From Methylobacterium dankookense (GTDB lineage: Bacteria > Pseudomonadota > Alphaproteobacteria > Rhizobiales > Beijerinckiaceae): a stretch of 64,000 nt of DNA. Below the pieces are notes generated by a model. It did not search any database and was not told the origin of the DNA. It was given only the letters and a program-made list of their open reading frames with translations. The DNA lies in the NCBI RefSeq assembly GCF_902141855.1, contig NZ_CABFVH010000023.1, positions 23,337 through 87,336 on the forward strand. The letters are read 5' to 3'. Of this stretch, positions 52,651-59,568 are shown piece by piece. Within the stretch, counting starts at the first letter, position 1; every line of letters starts with the position of its first letter. Made by a program: the position numbers and the translations under genes.

Positions 52651-54094
52651 CCTGCTGCGCTCCACAACATTCCGGTGGGCGCTGGGCATCGCGATCTGGT
52701 CCGTCCTGCTCGTGCTGGCGACGTATTCCTTCGTCTACTGGCAGACGGCCGCCTATCTTCGGGAGGAACTGGCCGAGACGCTTCGGCTGGAGGTCCGGGC
52801 GGCTGCGGCGGATCCGGCCGCGACCGCGATGCGCGTGGAAACTTGGATTGCCACGGACCTTCACGCCACGCATTTCGGCGGACTTTTCGGACCCGAGGGC
52901 GAACGTCGCTCCGGCAATCTCGGCGCCGTACCCGACGGCTTGGCGCGCGACGGGGACGCCCACCGGGTCAGCGCCAACGTCGACATCGCGGGCCGCGCGC
53001 TGCGGGACGAGATCTGGGCGGCCGCGCTCGCGCTGCCTGACGGAAGTACAGTGGTCATCGCACACGACACCGACGAGATCGACCGGGTGCAGGCCACCAC
53101 CCTCCGCGCGCTAGGCCTCGGCCTGATGCCAACGCTCGCGCTCTCGGGACTTGGGGGATTGCTGCTCGCGGGTCGGGCACGACGGCGCCTGGCGGCGACG
53201 GAGGCCGCGGTGGCCCAGGTGATGCGCGGGGACCTGCGCAAGCGTCTGCCGGTCGGCGGCGGCAACGACGAGTTCGACCGACTGGCTGGCAACGTCAACC
53301 GGATGCTCGATGAGATCGAGCGCCTGCTGGGCGAGGTCAGCAGCGTCGGCGACGCGGTCGCGCACGACTTGCGGACGCCGCTGACCAGGCTGCGGGCGAG
53401 GCTGGAGCGGACCCGTGAACAAGCCAACAGCGTCGCGGAGTTCCGCGAGGCGGTGGATCAGGGCCTTGCCTGGATCGACCAGACGCTCGCGATGGTGACG
53501 GCCGTGCTGCGCATCGGGGAGATCGAGCACGGCCGGCGCTTCGCGGGCTTCGCGCTGGTCGACCTCGCCGAGGTCGTCCGCGAGGCCGCGGAGTTCTTCG
53601 AGCCGGTCGCCGAGGACAAGGCGGTTTCCCTCGATGTCGCGGTCGAGGGGGGAATCCCGCCGGTCGAGGGCGACCGCGACCTTCTCTTCGAGACGGTGTC
53701 GAACCTCGTCGACAACGCCGTGAAGTTCACACCGCCCGGCGGTCGCGTCCGGGTCGGCCTGGCGCGGGAGGAGAAGGGCGTCGTCATCCTCGTCGAGGAC
53801 ACCGGGCCCGGCATCCCTCCGGCCGAGCGCGACCAAGTGTTCCAACGCTTCTATCGGACGGAGCGCGCTCGCCAGACGCCGGGCAACGGACTGGGACTCG
53901 GCCTCGTCGCCGCGATTGCAAAGCTGCACGGGTTCACCGTGGATCTGCGGGCTTCGCCCTATGGCGGTGCCTGCTTCGCGGTCCTATGCCCACAGGGCGA
54001 GGCAAAAGGGCGGGAATGGGCGCGCGGCTTCGCTGGCCGCCCACTGCCCACACCCGATGTTGCGCCGGACCCGAGAGGCGGCACGCGACCGTAG
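52643..54094 (+). CDS. Sensor histidine kinase paired with the 51973 regulator
   Basis: A 483-residue inner-membrane kinase overlapping the regulator by 8 bases. Helices near 12-32 and 155-176 bound a periplasmic domain with an ATDLHATHFGG stretch that may touch metal. HAMP, HisKA (VGDAVAHDLRTPLTRLRARL) and HATPase (LVDNAVKFTPPGGRV, DTGPGIPPAERDQVFQRFYR, GNGLGLGLVAAIAKLH) follow. It is similar in sequence and plan to the 38891 kinase, suggesting a duplicated pair. Likely signal: periplasmic Co, Zn, Cd or Ni. Confidence 0.92.
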   Translation: MTDLLRSTTFRWALGIAIWSVLLVLATYSFVYWQTAAYLREELAETLRLEVRAAAADPAATAMRVETWIATDLHATHFGGLFGPEGERRSGNLGAVPDGLARDGDAHRVSANVDIAGRALRDEIWAAALALPDGSTVVIAHDTDEIDRVQATTLRALGLGLMPTLALSGLGGLLLAGRARRRLAATEAAVAQVMRGDLRKRLPVGGGNDEFDRLAGNVNRMLDEIERLLGEVSSVGDAVAHDLRTPLTRLRARLERTREQANSVAEFREAVDQGLAWIDQTLAMVTAVLRIGEIEHGRRFAGFALVDLAEVVREAAEFFEPVAEDKAVSLDVAVEGGIPPVEGDRDLLFETVSNLVDNAVKFTPPGGRVRVGLAREEKGVVILVEDTGPGIPPAERDQVFQRFYRTERARQTPGNGLGLGLVAAIAKLHGFTVDLRASPYGGACFAVLCPQGEAKGREWARGFAGRPLPTPDVAPDPRGGTRP

Positions 54095-54108
54095 TTTCGA
54101 TGTCATAC

Positions 54109-54456
54109 CCTCGCGCTGCAGGTGGCCGATCAGCTCGCGGCCAAGGACGCTCTGACGGCGCCCGCCCGCGACGAGCTCGGCATCTCGGAACTCAATTCGG
54201 CACGGCCCGTCCAGGCCGCGGAGACGTAGGCTACGACGTTCTCGTCCGGCGGCGTCCTGCCGCTGCCGGCGGCGGCGCTCTCGATCACCGACCTCGCCGC
54301 CCTCACGGCGACGGCCTCGCTGGTGCTCCTCGGCGTCCTGGGGCGAAGACGGGCTGTGCCGCCGTGCCGCGCGCGAAGGCGCCCGTGACATTCCGTGGAT
54401 CCTTCGCCATGGGCGCCACCGCAGACATCGTGAGCCTCGTCGGCACGGTCGTGTGA
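54109..54456 (+). pseudogene. Decayed C-terminal part of a VIT1/CCC1-family transporter
   Basis: Translating in pieces recovers LALQVADQLAAKDALTAPAR, DELGISELNSARPVQAAET, then TAG at 54226, then a hydrophobic stretch (LSITDLAALTATASLVLLG), a frameshift near 54345, and MGATADIVSLVGTVV before TGA at 54456. This is the C-terminal pattern of VIT/CCC1 Fe/Mn transporters (ALEVARQLMxxDALxxHARDELG in intact members). The N-terminal half is absent and the remaining part has one stop and one frameshift. It begins only 15 bases after the kinase gene. Confidence 0.72.
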
Positions 54457-54525
54457 CGAGCCTCGGAAGCGAGACGGCGGTGAGCCTGGAACGCGTCGGT
54501 GACCGCTATCCAAGGGTTTCGAGCC

Positions 54526-54927
54526 TCAATTACCCTTCGAGGCCCGCTTGCCGCGGGCGGTGCGAGGCTTGGCGGAATCGCCCGAGGGATCGGGGACGGA
54601 GGCGACCTCGGCTTCCTGGCCTCCCTGTTCGGAGGGTGCCGCCGGTACGCCCGCCTCCGTTCTCAGCCCGCTCACGATCACGCCGACGTATCCCTCGCCC
54701 GCGATGAAACGGGCGCCAGCGCCGCGAAGGGCCGAGACCAAGCGCTCCGCAAGCGCGACCCGGATCGCGATGAAGCCGTTCTCGTAGTCGTTGATCGACT
54801 TCTTCGAGACGCGCGCCAGCAGGTGAAGCTCTTGCTGGGTGAGACCGACCAGCAGGCGGGCGGCTTGGCATAGGTACCCTGGCACGGTCCGGTCCGGAGG
54901 GAAATCCGCAGCCGAGGCGAAGTCCAC
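54526..54927 (-). CDS. XRE-family HTH regulator of the phosphoesterase/protease module
   Basis: A helix-turn-helix domain (LCQAARLLVGLTQQELHLLA, then RVSKKSINDYENGFIAIRVA) is followed by a C-terminal basic and acidic tail (TARGKRASKGN). The frame stays open far upstream, but the divergent promoter at 54952-54980 makes a start past it unlikely to be the main one. GTG 54927 (DFASAADFPP) gives 133 residues and has a GGGGA stretch beside it. The start is uncertain; in-frame ATG 55071 or GTG 54999 would add residues. It is the only regulator in the module and the natural candidate to bind the palindromes at 54964-54978 and 58834-58848. Confidence 0.75.
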   Translation of the reverse strand: MDFASAADFPPDRTVPGYLCQAARLLVGLTQQELHLLARVSKKSINDYENGFIAIRVALAERLVSALRGAGARFIAGEGYVGVIVSGLRTEAGVPAAPSEQGGQEAEVASVPDPSGDSAKPRTARGKRASKGN

Positions 54928-54951
54928 TCCCCGAGGCGCGTCGGGCGAGGC

Positions 54952-54980
54952 TTGAAAGATTTTTATAGCACAGGTATAAT
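54952..54980 (+). promoter_or_regulatory. Sigma-70 promoter with overlapping palindromic operator, site 1
   Basis: TTGAAA (54952-54957), a 17-base spacer and TATAAT (54975-54980) form a near-consensus promoter, unusual in this GC-rich genome. A dyad TATAGC-ACA-GGTATA (54964-54978) overlaps the -10, the arms matching at 5 of 6 positions. It is placed for repression of the 55070 gene. A nearly identical site exists at 58822-58850. Confidence 0.8.
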
Positions 54981-55069
54981 TAGGGTCTTCAACAAGCACC
55001 GCCGCCTGCCCGCCCCCGCCCGACTGATCGTCGAGCGGGAGGGCCGCTTTCCGCCTTTGGGGTTTCGCC

Positions 55070-56047
55070 ATGATCATCGCGCTGTTCGGCGGCGATGGCC
55101 GTGCCGTTGGCACGCACGCCGCCTTCCTGATTGCCCGTGCCGCAGCCTCGGTCGGCACCGCCACGACACTCCTGCGCGTCGTAGGCGCACACGAATCCCG
55201 GCTGCCTCGTCTCGACAGCGTGCCGGACGCCCTGCGCGTTGTCGAGCTTTGCAGGGACGGTCCCTCCTTCGCGGAGGACTTCCCGCAGGAGACGACCGCC
55301 GACACCGCGCGGCGCCTCGTGGTGCTCGACCTGCCGCCAGGTTGGGCGGCGGACTGCCCGGTCGATCTCGGGGAATGTCCCAGGGTGATCGCCGTCGGAC
55401 CGTCCGTCCTCGAACGCGCCATGGCCGTGTCCATGCTGCGCGCGACCGCGCGTGCCGCCGTTCCCTGGCTGCTGGGGTGCGGATTCCCCTCACTCGGAGC
55501 GTCCGACCGAACCGTGCGCGACATGGCGGCGGCCGCGGGCCTGGACGACAGCTCGATCCGCGTGATCCCCCGCGGCCTGCCGGCTCCCCCGCTGGACGCC
55601 GCCGCCCCGGCCCATGGATCCCTGCTCGCATCCCTGTCCGTTCGCGCGGCGCTTCGCGTGCTGAACGCGGTCGTACCCGGTGCGGTCGAGATGCCCGGGC
55701 ATCCCGGCGACGTGATCGCTCCCGTCCTGGCCGGGATGGGCGAGGCCGACCGCCGCGACACGCAGGGCCGGCTCCGGGACCTTGCCGATGCCTTGGATGC
55801 CGCGGAGGACGGCGAATACCCGTCCGCGGAGGAGCTCGCCGCCGCCCCCGTCCTTGAGGAATGGGAGTTCGGGATGCGGCCGGTCGCGGCGCTCGTCGGT
55901 CGCGTCACGCACCATCCGGACTTTCCCCCAGGTCGCCGGGTCCGAACCTCGGAAGTCTACGTTTCCGACCGTCGTACCTGGGCGCGCACCTATTCCAGGC
56001 TCTACCGCCTGGGACGGCCCGCCGGTCTGCGTCCCTCCCTGCAGTAG
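55070..56047 (+). CDS. ParA-like N-terminus with DUF6634-like C-terminus
   Basis: A 325-residue soluble protein. Residues 1-170 look like a P-loop MinD/ParA fold: an opening strand and helix (MIIALFGGDGRAVGTHAAFL), then RRLVVLDLPPGWAADC. However, the Walker A position reads GGDGRAVGTHAA, with no Lys-Thr/Ser pair, so ATP binding is probably lost. Residues about 225-320 match DUF6634 as I know it (LADALDAAEDGEYPSAEELA, APVLEEWEFG, then YVSDRRTWARTYSRLYRLGR). It is the first gene behind promoter site 1, 90 bases after the -10. Function unknown. Confidence 0.72.
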   Translation: MIIALFGGDGRAVGTHAAFLIARAAASVGTATTLLRVVGAHESRLPRLDSVPDALRVVELCRDGPSFAEDFPQETTADTARRLVVLDLPPGWAADCPVDLGECPRVIAVGPSVLERAMAVSMLRATARAAVPWLLGCGFPSLGASDRTVRDMAAAAGLDDSSIRVIPRGLPAPPLDAAAPAHGSLLASLSVRAALRVLNAVVPGAVEMPGHPGDVIAPVLAGMGEADRRDTQGRLRDLADALDAAEDGEYPSAEELAAAPVLEEWEFGMRPVAALVGRVTHHPDFPPGRRVRTSEVYVSDRRTWARTYSRLYRLGRPAGLRPSLQ

Positions 56048-56162
56048 CGCGCCGTCTCCCTTCCCGTCGAGGCGGGTCGGCTGCTCCTCGCCCGAAAGAC
56101 GGAAGCCGGTCCCGCCCGTCGAGATGTGGGCGGGGGAGCCTTCGCCGCCTGTACGTGCGGCC

Positions 56163-57455
56163 ATGCGAGGATATCAGGAGATGCCCGTTCACCCCCAAGG
56201 CGAACGTCGCTGGGCGCTGCCGGCGGCGGGCGGTTCGACGTCCCTCACCAGGTTGTGGCGGACGGTCGGGCCGGGTGCCCTCGCGCCCGATCTGGCCAAG
56301 CCGTTGCTGGCTGCGGCGACGGCCGCCCTCCGAGGGTCCGGTCCCTCCGTGGCCGCCTCGGAATGGGAAGACGCCCCGGCGGCGCTCCGAGACGCCCGGG
56401 CGGTCCTCGGACGATGCGGTTCGGCGCATCCCGACGTCGACGTGGTCGCCACCACGGCGCTCGCGCTGGCGCTTCGCGGCGAAAAGGCTGCCGCGACGTT
56501 CCTCGCCGATGCGCTCGACCGTCTCGCCGCCGACGGGACGGGCGGACCGCACCACGCCCGGTTCGCCCGTGCGTGGCGGTCCCGGGTGGAACTTAAGCCG
56601 GCGGGCGTCTCCACCGGGACCGACGACAGGGCGCCGGACCGGCTGCGGCTTCCGGGCGAAGACACCGAGGGAGAACAGATGCGCCTATGGATCTTTTCGG
56701 ACCTGCACCTCGACATCGGGAGTCCATGGACCCCAGCCTCGATCCCCGGGGCCGATCTCGCGGTGGTCGCCGGCGACGTCGGCGAGGGCCTCGTCAGGTC
56801 AATCGCGTGGCTCGCCGCGACGGTCCGGCCGCATATGCCGGTCGCGTTCGTGGCCGGAAACCATGAGTACTACCGTCGATGCCTGCCGGACGAGTTGCAG
56901 GCGGGACGCGCGGCCGCGACGGAGGCCGGAATTCACCTCCTGGAGAACGACACCGTCCGCTTCGGCGACGTCGTGGTCTCGGGATGCACCCTGTGGACTG
57001 ATTACGAGCTCGACGGACCGGCGACGCGGGTCCCCGCCATGCGGGACGCACGCGTGGGCCTCAACGATCACCGCCTCATCGCCTGGAGCCGCAAGCCGGA
57101 GTGGCGGCGGTTCCGGCCGGAGGAGGCGCTCGCGCTGCACCTCGCGTCACGCCGCTTCCTCGAAACGGCGCTCCGGTCCGCCGCGGACGCGACGACGCGG
57201 GCGCACGTCGTGGTCACGCATCACGCTCCCGCGGTGGGGAGCGTCGCCCCGCGGTTCCTCGGCAAGCCGCTCAATGCCGCCTACGCGTCACGGTTGGACG
57301 ACCTGATCGAGGCCGGTCGGCCTTCGCTTTGGGTCCACGGACACACCCATACGCCGTTCGACTACCGCCTCGGCGGGACCCGCGTGCTCTGCAACCCGCG
57401 AGGATATCCCGGCGAGAACCCTCGCTTCCAGCCCGGGCTGGTCGTCGAGGTCTGA
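56163..57455 (+). CDS. Helical domain fused in frame to an intact metallophosphoesterase
   Basis: A 430-residue open frame. Residues 1 to about 145 are an Ala-rich helical domain (SEWEDAPAALRDARAVLGRC, TTALALALRGEKAAATFLAD) that matches the stand-alone protein at 59056-59520. From residue 173 a calcineurin-like phosphoesterase follows with all motifs: FSDLHLDIG, VVAGDVGEG, AGNHEYY, TLWTDYEL, VVTHHAPAVG and WVHGHTHTPFDYR. ATG 56679 begins exactly at this domain and has its own ribosome site, so a separate 258-residue enzyme is likely made too. ATG 56163 lacks a ribosome site; ATG 56181 touches AGGAG. Substrate unknown (nucleotide, phosphodiester or protein). Confidence 0.82.
   Translation: MRGYQEMPVHPQGERRWALPAAGGSTSLTRLWRTVGPGALAPDLAKPLLAAATAALRGSGPSVAASEWEDAPAALRDARAVLGRCGSAHPDVDVVATTALALALRGEKAAATFLADALDRLAADGTGGPHHARFARAWRSRVELKPAGVSTGTDDRAPDRLRLPGEDTEGEQMRLWIFSDLHLDIGSPWTPASIPGADLAVVAGDVGEGLVRSIAWLAATVRPHMPVAFVAGNHEYYRRCLPDELQAGRAAATEAGIHLLENDTVRFGDVVVSGCTLWTDYELDGPATRVPAMRDARVGLNDHRLIAWSRKPEWRRFRPEEALALHLASRRFLETALRSAADATTRAHVVVTHHAPAVGSVAPRFLGKPLNAAYASRLDDLIEAGRPSLWVHGHTHTPFDYRLGGTRVLCNPRGYPGENPRFQPGLVVEV
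56667..56681 (+). promoter_or_regulatory. Internal ribosome binding site and start for the phosphoesterase
   Basis: GAGGGAGA lies 4 bases before ATG 56679 inside the fused frame. The ATG starts MRLWIFSDLHLDIG, the natural beginning of a calcineurin-like phosphoesterase. Both a fused and a free enzyme may be produced. Confidence 0.65.
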
Positions 57456-57642
57456 GACCGCCCGGGGCGGCCGCCCCACCCTGACTGCCTCCTGCAAGCC
57501 GAGAACCGATGGAGACGCCCTTGCCGGACTTCGCCCGTGAGCCTCGTGCGCTAGGATGCCGGGGAGCACCTCCGCCGCATCCCATCCCGTTCCGCTCCCC
57601 GGGCTCGACCGGAACGGGATCGGCGACCGCCGGGGGCCTACG

Positions 57643-58659
57643 ATGACGCGGCATGTTCGCCCCCCTCGTCGTGTTCCGGGCGCCGAGGTCCCGGAGCCGT
57701 TGCCGCTTCCGTTTCGGCCCCGAGCGCGGATCGACCCGACGCCCGAGGTGCGGACGGCCTGTCCCGGACCGGCCTCCATCGGGAGCCGAAGGGAGAACGC
57801 GAGGTTCTGGATCCTGTCCGACCTGCTCGTCGACCGCAATCCCGAGTTCCGGCTCCCCGATCCGCTTCCCGAGTTCGACGTCCTGCTGGTCGCGGGCGGA
57901 GTGGCCATCGGGCTGGACGTCGCGTTGAACTGGTTGGCGCGGGCCCTGGACGGCAGACAGGGGAACAGGCCCGTCCTGATGGTGGCGGGCAGCGCCGAGC
58001 TGTGGTCCGAGACGCCCATGGTGGAGGCGGTCGCCCGCGGCCGGGAGCTCGCCCGGGACCTCGGCATCCACCTGCTCGCCGACGACGCGGTACGCATCGG
58101 TCCCGAGGCCGGCGGCGGGACCGTGGTGATCGGGGCGACCCTGTGGACCGACTGGTGCCTCGAAGGGAGCTTCGAGGGCCGCTTGGCTAGGGTCGCGGCC
58201 CGCCACAGCTGGGCGGATTGCCGGCGCGTCCTGCTTCGGCGGGGGCGCCCGTGGTCGCCGCTCGACGCCCTCGGGGCCCATGCAAGGTCGCGGGGATACA
58301 TCGAGGACGCCCTCACCAGCATCGTGTGCCAATCGCTGAACGTCGCGAGGGGACCCGGGACGCTCGTGCCCGGTGTTCGCCCCGGGGACCGCGCCGTCGT
58401 GCTCACCCACTTCGCGCCGTCACGCCGTTCGCTGCCCGACGCCTGGACGGGATGGCTCGGGGACGCCTGGCTGGCAGCCTCGCATGCCTCGGACCTGGAG
58501 GATGTCATGCACGCCTGGGGGGCCCCGACGCTTTGGGTCCACGGCCGGGCCGTCGCCCCGGCGGATTACCGCATCGGCCGGACCAGGGTGGTCGCCAATC
58601 CCTTGCGGCGCTGGGATGCGGCCGATGCCTTCGACCCAGCCTTGGTGGTCGAGGCCTGA
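57643..58659 (+). CDS. Catalytically dead metallophosphoesterase homologue
   Basis: A 338-residue protein whose residues from about 53 follow the enzyme encoded just upstream step by step, but with the metal ligands replaced: SDLHLD becomes SDLLVD (residues 59-64), AGDV becomes AGGV, GNHE becomes GSAE, VTHHAP becomes LTHFAP, and HGHTHTP becomes HGRAVAP. The scaffold is kept (TLWTDW, TLWVHG, ADYRIGRTRVVANPLRRWDA). The frame is intact over its full length, so this is a conserved pseudoenzyme and not a decaying gene. ATG 57643 has GGGGG upstream. It may bind a ligand or regulate its active sister. It lies 187 bases after it. Confidence 0.8.
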   Translation: MTRHVRPPRRVPGAEVPEPLPLPFRPRARIDPTPEVRTACPGPASIGSRRENARFWILSDLLVDRNPEFRLPDPLPEFDVLLVAGGVAIGLDVALNWLARALDGRQGNRPVLMVAGSAELWSETPMVEAVARGRELARDLGIHLLADDAVRIGPEAGGGTVVIGATLWTDWCLEGSFEGRLARVAARHSWADCRRVLLRRGRPWSPLDALGAHARSRGYIEDALTSIVCQSLNVARGPGTLVPGVRPGDRAVVLTHFAPSRRSLPDAWTGWLGDAWLAASHASDLEDVMHAWGAPTLWVHGRAVAPADYRIGRTRVVANPLRRWDAADAFDPALVVEA

Positions 58660-58821
58660 GATGGGAACGTCGACCTACGGCCTAGGGCCGCCCGCACCAA
58701 GCTCCTCGGACAGTCCGACGGGCATCGGGAAAGGTTTGGCCGGGACGGCGCCCATCGCTGGCTTTCCCGCCTCGGGCTTCCGCCGCCACGACTTTTCCCA
58801 GCCGCCAATGGCAGCGATGGC

Positions 58822-58850
58822 TTGATCGTATTATATACCACAGGTATAAT
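58822..58850 (+). promoter_or_regulatory. Sigma-70 promoter with overlapping palindromic operator, site 2
   Basis: TTGATC (58822-58827), a 17-base spacer and TATAAT (58845-58850). The perfect dyad TATACC-ACA-GGTATA (58834-58848) overlaps the -10 exactly as at site 1; 14 of 15 dyad bases are the same in the two sites. It drives the genes at 59056-62679. Confidence 0.82.
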
Positions 58851-59055
58851 ATAGGCATTCTCGAACGTCGTGGGCAATTCGACAGCCGGGCCAACTTGGT
58901 TAGGGGCTGTGAAGCCGAGCCCGTGCGCAACGCGGCGACCGCCTATTCACCCAACGGGTCGTACCGGCTCCCCGCGGGGGCACGGGCCAATTTTTTTCGA
59001 AAGCGTGACCGATTCGCTGACCGCCTTGGAACGGGCGGGGCCGCTGGAGGTGGAC

Positions 59056-59520
59056 ATGGCATCGGAGCCTGGCCGGGTGGTTTCGTGTTGGGTTTTGCGG
59101 CGTGCGATCCGAACCCCGCGGCGCGGCGTGCCGCCCAGGGTCGAAGCCGGCGTGGTGGCGGCTTGGCGGACGTACCCGCCCGGACGCCTCGGCCGGGCGG
59201 AAGCAACGGCCCTCGCGCGTCTGCTGGCGACGACGTCGATACTCGGCGAACCGCGCTGGTCCGCGGCAAGGAACGGGGACGCGGCCGCGGCCGCGGCGCT
59301 CGCCATCCGTCACGTCCGCACGTGCGGCGCGGCTTCGGTCGCGTCGGATCTCGTGATGGGCAATCTCCTGCTGATGGCCGAGCGCGGCGACGCGACCGCG
59401 CCGGCGGTCATCGCCTACGCCCTGCGCGCGCTGGCACGGCGCAGCGCCGACGAGCGCCGGCTCATGCGGCTCGCGGCGCGTTGGGCGCGACCGAGGATGC
59501 GCAAGTCTCGCCGCCGCTGA
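59056..59520 (+). CDS. Stand-alone copy of the Ala-rich helical domain
   Basis: A 154-residue protein. ATG 59056 has GGAGG 5 bases upstream, better than earlier in-frame starts. The stretch ARNGDAAAAAALAIRHVRTC followed by DLVMGNLLLMAERGDATAPA aligns with the helical front domain of the phosphoesterase fusion at 56163, including the final AxRWARPR/FARAWRSR pattern. It is basic at both ends and has no known fold name. It is the first gene behind promoter site 2, 48 bases before the AAA+/protease gene, suggesting an adaptor or partner for that machine. Confidence 0.72.
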   Translation: MASEPGRVVSCWVLRRAIRTPRRGVPPRVEAGVVAAWRTYPPGRLGRAEATALARLLATTSILGEPRWSAARNGDAAAAAALAIRHVRTCGAASVASDLVMGNLLLMAERGDATAPAVIAYALRALARRSADERRLMRLAARWARPRMRKSRRR

Positions 59521-59568
59521 ACCATCGGCCCCCCACCATCGAAGTCCCACGCGAAGCCAGAGGATGCC

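Noticed and set aside
55070..55600. A plasmid partition ParA gene, implying a replication region
   Set aside because: The Walker A lysine is missing, there is no ParB or parS, and the C-terminus is a DUF6634-like domain.
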